Source: JBHYDC01 sp051861205 (GTDB lineage Bacteria > Pseudomonadota > Alphaproteobacteria > Rhizobiales > Pleomorphomonadaceae). Taken from it: 25,844 nucleotides of DNA. Under the pieces are notes generated by a model. The model worked only from the letters and a program-made list of their open reading frames with translations, was not told the origin of the DNA and made no database searches. Location: positions 1 through 25,844 of the forward strand of contig JBHYDC010000031.1 of the NCBI GenBank assembly GCA_051861205.1, written 5' to 3'. Positions within the stretch are counted from its first letter, which is position 1, and every line of letters begins with the position of its first letter. Positions 15,501 to 23,140 of this stretch are shown here, piece after piece. The translations under genes were made by a program, and so were the position numbers.

Positions 15501-17859
15501 CTCGATGTTCGCGAAGGCCAACGTTCGAAAGAAGATCGCCTTAGGGGGCGGTGCGGTCGCAAAAGTGGACGTAAACAACGACCTGCCGCTCCTTGTTGCC
15601 ATGGCGGAGGCACTTACGGAAATCGACGGTCTTTCCCCCAGGCTCCAGGGTGTTCCGGGCTGGGCGTCGCTTCAGACGGACACGGCGCTTTTGAAGCGCG
15701 CCTGTGGACTGGCCTTGATGTTGCGAAGCGACTCGAGCGCTGCCGCCTCTGATTCCGAAGAATTGCTCCTGATCCGTCGGGCAATTAGCGCCATCGCCGT
15801 GGAGGGCAATGATCTGCTTGGCCCTGACGGCCAGTTCGCCCGGGATCTCGTCCGATTGCGGGACAGCGCGTCGACCTTCCGCGTTGCCGTCGCCCGGCTT
15901 GAAGAGTTGGCGAGATTCCGACAGGGACTGGGCTTGGAAGAGACATGCCGGGTTGCGGAATCCGTCATAGCGAATGAACCTAAACTTAAGGCCTGGAACG
16001 ACTGGCAGCGCATAAAGGGAGAGGCGCAGACGCTTGGCCTCGGTCCGCTCGTCCAGGCACTTGAGAAGCAATTTGTTGCTACCCAGGACGCCGTGCTTGC
16101 CTTTGAAACGGGGTACGCCAAATGGTTCGCCTCGAACCTCATCGACGCCGAGCCGACACTGAGGCAGTTTAGTTCCACTGTACATGCCGACAACCTAGAG
16201 GCATTCCGGCGGCTTGACGACAGGCTAGCGGAGCTCTCTGTCCGCTACATCCGGGCGAAGCTCTGCGGAGCCATTCCGGACCGGCAGGAAGGTGCCAAGC
16301 GAGCCGGCTATTCCGTGCTTGCCCGCGAGCTCCAAAAACAAAAACGCCACAAGCCGATACGCCAACTCGCAACCGAGATGGGCGAAGCGATGACGCAGCT
16401 TTCGCCCTGCATGCTGATGAGCCCGTTGTCGATCGCGCAGTATCTCCCACCGGACCAAGCCATGTTCGACCTCGTCATCTTCGACGAGGCGTCGCAGATC
16501 GCCCCATGGGACGCGATCGGTGCCATGGCGCGTGGCAAGCAGGTGATTATTGCAGGCGACCCCCGGCAGATGCCCCCCACCAGCTTTTTTACCCGCGCAG
16601 CAAGCGCCACCGACGGAGATGCCGATGTCGAGGAAGACATGGAGAGCATTCTCGACGAATGCCTCGCCGCCGGCATTCCGATGCACAGCCTCGGCTGGCA
16701 CTATCGTAGCCGACACGAGAGCCTGATCGCTTTCTCGAACCATCGCTACTACGACAGTAGCCTCGTAACCTTCCCCGCGCCCGTCACCCGCGCGAGCGCC
16801 GTGGAGTGGCGCCGCGTCGAGGGTGTCTACGCGAGGGGGCAAGGCCGCACGAACCAGATCGAGGCCCAAGCGGTGGTCGATGAGGCGGTGCGCCGTCTAG
16901 TTGACCCGGCCTTCATTGCGGCCAAGCGAACGCTCGGCATCATCACCCTGAACGCCGACCAGCAGCGGCTCGTGGAGGACCTGCTTGACCGGGCACGCCG
17001 TCGGTATCCCGAGATTGAGCCGCACTTCTCCGACGACCGGACTGAACCTGTGGTCGTGAAGAACCTAGAGACCGTGCAGGGCGACGAGCGCGACGTCATC
17101 TTGCTCGGTATCGGCTTTGGCCCGACCGAACCGGGCTCCAAGTCGATGTCGATGTCATTCGGAGCGTTGAACTCGCAGGGCGGCTGGCGGCGCCTGAACG
17201 TCGCTGTGACGCGGGCACGCCAGGAGATGATCGTGTTCACGTCCTTCGATCCGGGGATGATCGATCTCAACCGCACGAGCGCCCGCGCCGTCAGAGACTT
17301 GAAGCACTTCATCGAGTTCGCCGAACGAGGCCCGCGCGCGCTTGCAGAGGCCATCCAGGGCTCTGTCGGCGGACACGAGTCCCCGTTCGAGGAGGCCGTC
17401 GCGCGTGAGCTTTCCCGACGCGGGTGGCAGGTGATTTCCCAAATCGGGGTATCGCGCTTTCGGATCGACCTCGGCATCGTCCACCCGGACCGCCCCGGGG
17501 ACTACCTCGTCGGCGTGGAATGCGACGGCGCGGCCTATCACAGCGCCGCAACGGCCCGCGACCGCGACAAGGTCCGCGCTGCGATCCTCAAGGGCCTTGG
17601 CTGGGACCTTGTCCGCGTCTGGTCGACCGATTGGTGGGTGGATAAGGCGGGTGCCGCCGATCGGCTCCACAAGGCCCTTGAAGCGGCCCTAGAAGCATCC
17701 CGGAAGGCTGAGGCAGATCGTCAAGCGCAAGTCGCTCTGGCTCCGCAGGTTCAACCGGAACTCGTCTATTCTAGCGAGAACGACGCGGAGGAAGCGCTGA
17801 ACTCTCCATCGGGCTTCATGGAGCCTGCGGCTTCAGCGCTCCCGGCGGTCAGCTTCTGA
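12541..17859 (+). CDS. DUF4011 SF1 helicase with N-terminal transglutaminase-like domain and C-terminal Vsr/PD-(D/E)XK-type nuclease
   Basis: A 1772-aa multidomain protein. Residues 1-120 look like a beta-sandwich. Residues about 165-285 contain ATCLDTALLF (Cys217) and TQGHAFTGIWL (His243), the core pattern of a transglutaminase-like fold. DUF4011 starts near 370 (IWQRKLLNLTTSNRLL). The SF1 helicase core is split: Walker A GPPGTGKS at 685-692 (Lys691), a long alpha-helical insert, Walker B VIFDEAS (Asp1315-Glu1316), AGDPRQMPPT, WHYRSRHESL, TVQGDERDVI and NVAVTRAR (Arg1558). The C-terminus (about 1614-1735) is a Vsr-like nuclease of the MTES_1575 type: Glu1617, Asp1643 in RFRIDLG, and Glu1660-Cys-Asp in GVECDG. 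As I recall, DUF4011-helicase-Vsr genes have been reported as single-gene antiphage systems (Hhe). It probably unwinds and cuts foreign DNA; that function is inferred. The start has only a weak GGGGGCG ribosome site. Confidence 0.9.
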   Translation: MSFEIHSITAAKVGFASHQNAVPLIRELAIHNNGEEHVDDLILELRADPDFVAVKRWVIDRASSNSSVHITDRDIELNATMLAGLSETINGLVRVELKRGDQLLASMSHPVELLARNQWGGLGSMVELLPAFVMPDDPAVDRVLKAASDVLRRAGRRDAIDGYQGGSRERVWEIASAIWSAVCGFELAYALPPASFETAGQKVRNPGAIIDGGLATCLDTALLFCSALEQAGLNPMVVLTQGHAFTGIWLQPVEFTNLVTDEAAALRRRIDIKDLLVFETTLVTQPNPPSFSQAEKVAARLLAEDAPQPFLMAIDLRRARMQKIRPLALLGAEPVGGSLEDVKPARNEALEAAPNLPGFDVEVNEQTDLVRDRIGIWQRKLLNLTTSNRLLNLPEAAKTVRLVCPEPGQLEDRLAEGKRLRIVPMPDLAPGGRDERIYESRTNESLREDVAKDALIKGEVVSTLDKEKLDAALVELYRKARSDMDEGGANTLYLALGFLKWKKSVTDTRTYRAPLILLPVKLERKSALSGVVMTHHEDEPRFNLTLLELLRQDFELSIPALEGPLPTDQSGIDVLGVWNVVRRMVRDIPGFEVVQDIALGTFSFAKYLMWKDLADRSDKLKASRTVRHLIERKEETYPTASEFTRAERLDDLVDPATLFAPLPADSSQLAAVVASAAGHDFVLDGPPGTGKSQTIANMIAHNLALGRRILFVAEKMAALNVVQRRLSEQGLGSFCLELHSAKATKTEVLKQLDRAWTTREEFSEPEWRRDAAEARRLRDGLNKVVKLLHRSEANGLTLHRAIGRVVRDWTPSTPKIAFGPDVRHDEAEYQHLLDTARRLGIAHTEVAAVPSGLGSIEATDWSNSWQEAMVAAARPIPGLFESLTKAREAFLQRSRLPVDASAEDGLDRLIRLSETLLSVHGLDMRFAFSPDLSDKVSAEEKAAVALTRYKEAEAKLSSKYAPEPTRRVDAAASSKDWETAKAKFWPLSMFAKANVRKKIALGGGAVAKVDVNNDLPLLVAMAEALTEIDGLSPRLQGVPGWASLQTDTALLKRACGLALMLRSDSSAAASDSEELLLIRRAISAIAVEGNDLLGPDGQFARDLVRLRDSASTFRVAVARLEELARFRQGLGLEETCRVAESVIANEPKLKAWNDWQRIKGEAQTLGLGPLVQALEKQFVATQDAVLAFETGYAKWFASNLIDAEPTLRQFSSTVHADNLEAFRRLDDRLAELSVRYIRAKLCGAIPDRQEGAKRAGYSVLARELQKQKRHKPIRQLATEMGEAMTQLSPCMLMSPLSIAQYLPPDQAMFDLVIFDEASQIAPWDAIGAMARGKQVIIAGDPRQMPPTSFFTRAASATDGDADVEEDMESILDECLAAGIPMHSLGWHYRSRHESLIAFSNHRYYDSSLVTFPAPVTRASAVEWRRVEGVYARGQGRTNQIEAQAVVDEAVRRLVDPAFIAAKRTLGIITLNADQQRLVEDLLDRARRRYPEIEPHFSDDRTEPVVVKNLETVQGDERDVILLGIGFGPTEPGSKSMSMSFGALNSQGGWRRLNVAVTRARQEMIVFTSFDPGMIDLNRTSARAVRDLKHFIEFAERGPRALAEAIQGSVGGHESPFEEAVARELSRRGWQVISQIGVSRFRIDLGIVHPDRPGDYLVGVECDGAAYHSAATARDRDKVRAAILKGLGWDLVRVWSTDWWVDKAGAADRLHKALEAALEASRKAEADRQAQVALAPQVQPELVYSSENDAEEALNSPSGFMEPAASALPAVSF

Positions 17860-18198
17860 CGCCATCGGTCGAAGCGAGCGGAGTAGTAGCCGGGATCGCT
17901 CTGCCGACCGCTATTATCGATGGGGACCGCAGGCGCTTGATATCTCTAATCCCGCCGTCAGCAGACGACCTTTGCCGCTAAGACCGCCGGCCACGTGCCT
18001 AGTCGCCGGTCTAATTCGCGGGCGCGCGCATCGGCGGCGGCGACTAAACCACCAATTAAGTCTCAGACGCTGATATCGCCTGATTACCTTTCTGCTCTCA
18101 ACCGCAACCGACAGAAACGGCTGTTGCCTAAACGTTGAACGAGGTCGGTAGCCCGATAGACCTTTTCTGACCGGATTCCCACCGCGGCTGCCCGCCCC
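17860..18198. other. Convergent intergenic gap between the two large helicase genes
   Basis: 339 bases between the two facing stop codons. No open frame worth calling and no intrinsic terminator with a T-run was found for either gene. Weak inverted segments (AGACCG at about 17981 and CGGTCT at about 18007) are too far apart for a convincing stem. Confidence 0.55.
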
Positions 18199-21100
18199 CT
18201 ATTTCTCTCGCCGCTTCAAGCTGTCGACGATAGTTCGTATTTCGTCCTCAAGTTGCTGGCCACGGTAAACAAAGGACGTCTCATGCCGCGCGTAATGGCC
18301 CTTCCGATCGGCACTGAGCCAATTATAGGAACCGATGCACAAGAGGTTGTTGTCGATCGCAACGATCTTGCTGTGCAACTTCGGCAACTTGTGGAGACTG
18401 ACACCGATCTTTGCGAACACGCTCTCGACCGCCTCCAATTGGGTCAGGCCACCGGCTGCCGGACCTAAGTTGAGCAATGGATCGGCGAAGACATCGATCT
18501 CGGCACCACTTCGAATGGCAGCTTCGAAGGCGGCAATCAGCCCAACGCGTTCCATCGTACCCGCGATCACCCAAGGACTAACGATCGTGTATTTGCGCCC
18601 GCCCGCAGAAAGCGCGTCCAACAAAAATGCGTCGTGCCCAGCGGCATCACGCAGCATTTCGATCTGACCGTTTCCTGGCTTTAGGTCCGTCCGAGGTTCA
18701 GCCACGAACTCAAGCGCATTCGCCTCCGCAGCAAACAGGAAGTCAGCCAGGATCGAACGGGGTGACCCGGTCTGAGTCGCAGCCAAGACGTCCATGTCGC
18801 CAAAGACGAGGCAGCTGTCCTTGGCCCGAGAGACTGTCACGTTCAACATGCTGCGCGATGCATCGATGAAGCCGCCGTCGGCGTGCTTCGAATAGACAGG
18901 CGAGAAAATCACCACCGGCCGTTCGGCGCCTTGGAGGGCATGTACCGTGCCGATCGTCATGCCTTCGCGCCCATCAACGGAGATCCTCCGGCTGATACAG
19001 GCATCGCGGATTTCGCGCACCTGTCGGCCAAAGGGCGTGACGATCCCGACGATCTGTTCAAGGGGCCTGCGGTAGCGGCCTTCCAGCGCAGCGCGGTTAG
19101 AATCAAGCCACACGGCGATTGTCTGCGCCTCAAGCACGTTGGCCCGACTGCTTCCCAGGGTGACCGCACGGCCATCGATATGAAGATACCCAAGCGCTGG
19201 AAGACCTGCGTCGGCAGGGGCCTTTCCCCGCATTGGCCTGAGCTTGCCCTTGTAGCACAAGGCGTTGCTGAAACTGATGATCTCGTCGTAGCACCGCCGA
19301 TGCTCGAAGAGGTAAAGCCCCTTCTCAAGATCGATATAGGGTGACACGAGGCACGCTTCCTGCGCGAGGCGCATAGCACTGCCACTGGTGCTACAGATTC
19401 CGCGTGCGGCAAGCGCATCGATGTCAATGTCGCTACCCAGGAGGCCACAATCCCTCAAGTTGCCCACATCGACCGGGCGCGGCACTGATGAGATCGGTTC
19501 GATCTGTTGCGTGTCACCGATTACCAGGGCGCGCTTCGCGAGGGCGAAGGACGCGCCGGCAACCTCGGGAAGAACCTGACCGGCTTCATCGACAATCAAT
19601 AGGTCAATGAAATCGAATAGATATTCGGTCGCCCACTTCCCGCCGTCGCGGCGCGTATAGGTCATCTTTCCGGGCAGGCTGGCAAAGGTGGCAACAGCGC
19701 ATGGCGTCAACATCATGCGGCGATGCCACCTGGGAATTACAGTCGCCTTGCCGTTCTTCCCATTCGAGGCGACGATTGCAGCGAGGTCGGCCTCCATCGC
19801 CAAAAGCCAGCGCCCTTCCCAATAGTGCGTCGCCAGAAGGAACAGCGTGAACCGTGCTTCAACGTCGGCCCGGCGTTCCAATTCAGCGAGATCGTAGCCA
19901 CCGCCGAACGCTGCCGCCGCAGCTTCCCAGTTCCGTTCTGCCTCCATGAAGTCTCGACGCAGAGACCGTGCCCTTGCGAGGTCCAGTTCCGCTGCCTTCA
20001 GCGCGTCCTCTGCTGACCGAAGTTCGGCACGGACCCGGTCCTCTATCTCGTTGACGCGCTTTGCAGTCTCCAGCCCAGGCAGGAGATCACCAATTGCGAG
20101 CCGCGCGCGAAGGGTGCGCTTCTTTTTGACCGACGAAAGAAAGCCCACAACCGCAGTGAGCAAGGACTCGGACGCCAGATGCTGGTCGAGCGCTGCCCGA
20201 GCGGCACGCAGCTTCTCGGCGGCCGCTGTTTGCACTGCGACCGCCTCTGCCCGCTGTGCTTCAGTGGCTTCGGGGTCCGGGCCAAGTTGCGATTGGAGCG
20301 CGCTAGTGGCCGCTTGACGCGCGCTGGTCGCGCGATCGATTTGCGAAAGTTTCTCGACCTCTGAGACAATCCGCTTCTGCAAGGCCGACACCACCGAAGC
20401 CACGTTGAGGTTCGCAAGTTCAGGCAATGCCGCATTGGCAGCTAGCAAGTAGGCTTCCTTCGCGCGCTGGACGTAAGCGACCGTTTCCCGCTCGGTTTGG
20501 AACTCCTCGGTTTGATACTTACGGGCTGCTTCCAGCCGCCGAGAATGGGACGCAAGGAACATCCCGAAGCTCTCTATTTCCGGCAGCCATCTCCCGGCGA
20601 AGGGCCCCTCACCTCTGCCGAAATCCTTCCCAAAGGCGTCGATGATGTTTGTCACCGCCTGATTGTTCGAAGACGCGGCTACGATCACTGGCGGCTCGTC
20701 GCCATGTAGTGCGGCACGGACCCAAAGCCCCGCGACGGCCGACAGAAGCATTGTTGTCTTGCCGGTCCCTGGCGGTCCGTTGACGGCAATCACCTCACCC
20801 GGCGACGATGCATCGAGCCAAGCCAAGACCTGTCGCTGGTGCTCCGCCAGCGGAAAGTTGGGGTTTGAATGGCCAATTCGACGCGCAAACTCCTGAACGA
20901 TGCGATGATCAACGCCCTCGGCAAACGTTCGCGGCTTTGCGATCTGCGAGAGCAGCGGAACATCGAACTTTTCAACCAGGAGCTTGTCGTACAGATCAAG
21001 GATACCGCGCACTGTGGCATTTGCATCCTCGGCCAGTTCAAGGAACCCCGACCCGATCGGCAGATAGTCTACGTCGCCGCGCGGCCAGCCTTGTGAGACA

Positions 21101-21597
21101 GCATCCACCATCTTTCGGCAGTGCCCGAGGTATTCTTGCCAAGCGTTGTCACCGTTAATCTCCGGCAGGGGGCTTTCGGTCAGGAACGAGTCCAGCGCGT
21201 CAACCGAGCCGATGGCAAATTCGCCAGCTGGCAAAGGGTTCAGCAGATCGCGGGCCACAGCATTTCGGGTGGGAGTGATCCGCCCGGCCCGATCTACCGT
21301 CGCCTCAGTCACCACTGGTGCAACGATTTCCGGTAGGACGCCCGCCCTGGCTACGCCGTGTGATGCCTTGCGCGCCATCACCAAGGGCCAGAACCGAATT
21401 CCCATCGTTTTCGCCGAGGCCTGCGCTTGGAACACCCGGTCTACGACGTCACGTGGTAGCACCCCGGTCTTCAGCGCCTCGCCCGGCACATCGACAAACC
21501 GCTTGCGGTCCCCTTTGGTGAACTTCCCCTCGCCCAGTACCCCGTCTGCAAGGGAAGTCCGCCAGTAACGAAGTACCGCTTCCGTCGCTTCGGTCAT
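18199..21597 (-). CDS. Upf1-like SF1 helicase with coiled-coil insert and C-terminal phospholipase D (HKD) nuclease domain
   Basis: An 1132-aa protein. Residues 1-245 match no domain I recognise. The SF1 core follows: a Q-like NFPLAEHQRQVLAWL, Walker A GPPGTGKTT (274-282, Lys280), then a long Ala/Glu/Arg-rich coiled coil at about 355-580, Walker B LLIVDEAGQ (Asp670-Glu671), GDTQQIEP, FEHRRCYDEI, TVHALQGAERPVVIFS and NVTVSRAKDS (Arg924). This order fits AAA_11/AAA_12 helicases. The C-terminus (about 975-1125) is PLD-like with one full HKD motif, His1075-x-Lys1077-x4-Asp1082, followed by GSYNW; a single-HKD nuclease normally dimerises. The ATG overlaps the stop of the HTH gene as ATGA, so the two are co-translated. 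It is probably a DNA or RNA translocating nuclease in defence, by analogy; the substrate is unknown. It could also be a mobile-element maintenance helicase. Confidence 0.88.
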   Translation of the reverse strand: MTEATEAVLRYWRTSLADGVLGEGKFTKGDRKRFVDVPGEALKTGVLPRDVVDRVFQAQASAKTMGIRFWPLVMARKASHGVARAGVLPEIVAPVVTEATVDRAGRITPTRNAVARDLLNPLPAGEFAIGSVDALDSFLTESPLPEINGDNAWQEYLGHCRKMVDAVSQGWPRGDVDYLPIGSGFLELAEDANATVRGILDLYDKLLVEKFDVPLLSQIAKPRTFAEGVDHRIVQEFARRIGHSNPNFPLAEHQRQVLAWLDASSPGEVIAVNGPPGTGKTTMLLSAVAGLWVRAALHGDEPPVIVAASSNNQAVTNIIDAFGKDFGRGEGPFAGRWLPEIESFGMFLASHSRRLEAARKYQTEEFQTERETVAYVQRAKEAYLLAANAALPELANLNVASVVSALQKRIVSEVEKLSQIDRATSARQAATSALQSQLGPDPEATEAQRAEAVAVQTAAAEKLRAARAALDQHLASESLLTAVVGFLSSVKKKRTLRARLAIGDLLPGLETAKRVNEIEDRVRAELRSAEDALKAAELDLARARSLRRDFMEAERNWEAAAAAFGGGYDLAELERRADVEARFTLFLLATHYWEGRWLLAMEADLAAIVASNGKNGKATVIPRWHRRMMLTPCAVATFASLPGKMTYTRRDGGKWATEYLFDFIDLLIVDEAGQVLPEVAGASFALAKRALVIGDTQQIEPISSVPRPVDVGNLRDCGLLGSDIDIDALAARGICSTSGSAMRLAQEACLVSPYIDLEKGLYLFEHRRCYDEIISFSNALCYKGKLRPMRGKAPADAGLPALGYLHIDGRAVTLGSSRANVLEAQTIAVWLDSNRAALEGRYRRPLEQIVGIVTPFGRQVREIRDACISRRISVDGREGMTIGTVHALQGAERPVVIFSPVYSKHADGGFIDASRSMLNVTVSRAKDSCLVFGDMDVLAATQTGSPRSILADFLFAAEANALEFVAEPRTDLKPGNGQIEMLRDAAGHDAFLLDALSAGGRKYTIVSPWVIAGTMERVGLIAAFEAAIRSGAEIDVFADPLLNLGPAAGGLTQLEAVESVFAKIGVSLHKLPKLHSKIVAIDNNLLCIGSYNWLSADRKGHYARHETSFVYRGQQLEDEIRTIVDSLKRREK

Positions 21598-22070
21598 TTA
21601 CTGAGCCTGCCTTGTATGCGCGTCTCGACATTCGGCTTCATTTCAATGGAATGGAGGTCAACTTCCTGCTCGAAATCAGTCCAGTCCGGAAACCCAACGC
21701 CAATATATTTCATCTTCAATCCATCGCCGTCTATCGCATAGGTCGAGGATGCCCGGCTAAGCATAGCTGCGCAACGGTGCGTTCTTGGGAATATCCACCA
21801 AGATTGTCCAATACGCCAATATTCTTGTGGCTGCGATTTTTCTTTGGCGGTGTTGATGTAGACGTGCAAACGCGCCCGCTGCTGCGACACGTCGGATGTG
21901 CTCTTGCGAATCTGCATCAGCTCGTATGCCTCGATATCGAACAAGCGATAGACCACCCGCCCGCCATTCTTTATGAATAGCGGCTCTTCACCCGACCAGC
22001 GCAAGCGTTCAATTGTGCGGCGAGTGATATTTGAGCGGGCAGCGAGTTCTGTTTGTTTTAAATATTTCAT
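21594..22070 (-). CDS. AlpA/MerR-like HTH protein with an uncharacterised C-terminal domain, coupled to the helicase-PLD gene
   Basis: A 158-aa protein from the ATG at 22068-22070; a TTG eight codons upstream (22094) is possible but lacks a ribosome site. Residues 1-55 form a winged HTH of the AlpA/excisionase class: YLKQTELAARSNITRRTIER, then PLFIKNGGRVVYRLFDIEAY, the usual helix-turn-helix plus beta-hairpin with a closing helix. The remaining 100 residues (from about RARLHVYINTAKE, with QSWWIFPRTHRC and GVGFPDWTDFEQEVDL) are unlike ordinary excisionases and I recognise no domain there. Base composition is distinctly AT-richer than in the core genes, suggesting transfer. It may regulate its own operon or act as a DNA-binding partner that recruits the helicase-nuclease; the ATGA overlap favours a stoichiometric partner, but this is inference. 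Confidence 0.75.
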   Translation of the reverse strand: MKYLKQTELAARSNITRRTIERLRWSGEEPLFIKNGGRVVYRLFDIEAYELMQIRKSTSDVSQQRARLHVYINTAKEKSQPQEYWRIGQSWWIFPRTHRCAAMLSRASSTYAIDGDGLKMKYIGVGFPDWTDFEQEVDLHSIEMKPNVETRIQGRLSK

Positions 22071-22384
22071 CGTTACATTCGTTTCATTTCGCAATTTGTG
22101 TACTGACTGCGAGAGGACATAGGTCCGTTAGCAAAACAATATAAAGTCATTATTGGAACGATGCAGTCGGAATAACCGCATCAGAAAACATCTGCGCATG
22201 CGTTTATTTATACTGATGTTCTCAGCAGTATTTCCCGATTACATGTGCTCCGCTGAGACGATTTCGCCCGCATCCCTCTTTCGCCGCCAACACCCTCCTG
22301 CCACTCACATTCATAATTTCCGCTTCCGTGGTCATGCGGCCAAAAGCGGCCAGTCCACTCCCAGCCCCCAGCCCCATTCCATCC
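22071..22384. other. AT-rich gap upstream of the HTH-helicase operon
   Basis: 314 bases with no convincing gene; a plus-strand frame at 22153-22425 has no start context and no family features. The first 200 bases are among the most AT-rich in the window and should hold the promoter of the HTH-helicase operon. Imperfect inverted segments occur around ATCAGAAAACATC (22181) and GATGTTCTCAG (22216), with a CGCATGCG palindrome between them. I could not assign a -35/-10 pair with confidence. Confidence 0.5.
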
Positions 22385-23062
22385 TCACCCTACCCTATCG
22401 CTTCGGCTGTCTGTGTTCACCCTGAACAACTGCGCCGGCCGGTGCGCGCCTCTTCTCATCTCGCCCGTTATGGTCAGCCAACCCCGCTCCAGCACCGTCC
22501 GCTGAAAATTCCGCTTGTCCAGCGTCTCACCAAGCAGCGTCTCCTGCGCGGTTTGGAATTCGGCGAGCGTGAACGGGGTGCAGATCAACTGGGCGGCGAG
22601 GGGGGCCTCGCGGGCGGCACGGCGGGCGGCGGTCAGCGCGGTTTCTAGAATGGCGGCGTGGTCGAAGGCGAGCGGCGGCAAGGAGGTGGTGAGGTGCCAG
22701 GCGGCTGCGGCGGCGTCGGTTCCGGCGACGGGCGGTTCGGCGTCGTAGGGCGCCAAGGCGAAGAAGGCGATCGAGACGACGCGTTCGCGGGGGTCGCGCG
22801 CTGGATCGGAGAAGACGCCAAAAAATATCGGCTCTGGCGCCCGGAACCCCGTCTCCTCCGCAAGCTCACGGCGCGCGGCCGCTTCCACCGTTTCGTCCGG
22901 CCTCAGAAAGCCGCCCGGCAACGCCCATTCCCCTTTGAAGGGCGGCTCGCCGCGCTGGATCAGCAGCGTGCCGAGTTCGCCCTCGTCGATGGCCAGAACG
23001 ACCACGTCCACGGCGATCGCGGGGTGCGGATGAGGATAGGACCAGATTTTGCTTATTGTCAC
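22385..23062 (-). CDS. NrtR-like Nudix protein (Nudix domain plus winged-helix DNA-binding domain)
   Basis: A 225-aa protein starting at GTG 23060-23062. The Nudix fold occupies about residues 14-145. Its Nudix box is intact: Gly-Phe-Leu-Arg-Pro-Asp-Glu, then RRELAEETGF, so it matches GX5EX7REUXEEXGU. This means it may still hydrolyse ADP-ribose or a similar nucleoside diphosphate. The C-terminal 65 residues (FTLAEFQTAQETLLGETLDK, then NFQRTVLERGWL and HRPAQLFR) match the winged helix of NrtR, a repressor of NAD-metabolism genes that is released by ADP-ribose. It is divergent from an ADP-ribosylglycohydrolase across 78 bp, a natural target. Homologues without DNA-binding activity exist, so the regulator role is probable, not certain. 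Confidence 0.88.
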   Translation of the reverse strand: MTISKIWSYPHPHPAIAVDVVVLAIDEGELGTLLIQRGEPPFKGEWALPGGFLRPDETVEAAARRELAEETGFRAPEPIFFGVFSDPARDPRERVVSIAFFALAPYDAEPPVAGTDAAAAAWHLTTSLPPLAFDHAAILETALTAARRAAREAPLAAQLICTPFTLAEFQTAQETLLGETLDKRNFQRTVLERGWLTITGEMRRGAHRPAQLFRVNTDSRSDRVG

Positions 23063-23071
23063 TTAAACACG

Positions 23072-23079
23072 AACCGGTT
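23072..23079. promoter_or_regulatory. AACCGGTT palindrome in the Nudix/ADP-ribosylglycohydrolase divergent promoter region
   Basis: A perfect 8-base palindrome 10 bases upstream of the Nudix GTG and 62 bases before the divergent ATG. It could be the core of an operator for the NrtR-like protein, but known NrtR sites are longer and no extended symmetry is visible. Confidence 0.25.
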
Positions 23080-23140
23080 ATGACTTTGTGTGGAAGATAC
23101 ATGAAGCAAGCTCACTCTGCTAGCTCTGGGAATCATCGCC

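Noticed and set aside
16225..16869. Minus-strand open frame within the DUF4011 helicase gene
   Set aside because: Shadow of conserved helicase motifs on the plus strand.
22153..22425. 90-codon plus-strand frame upstream of the Nudix 3' end
   Set aside because: No ribosome site, overlaps the end of the Nudix gene antisense, and low-complexity Pro/Ser translation.
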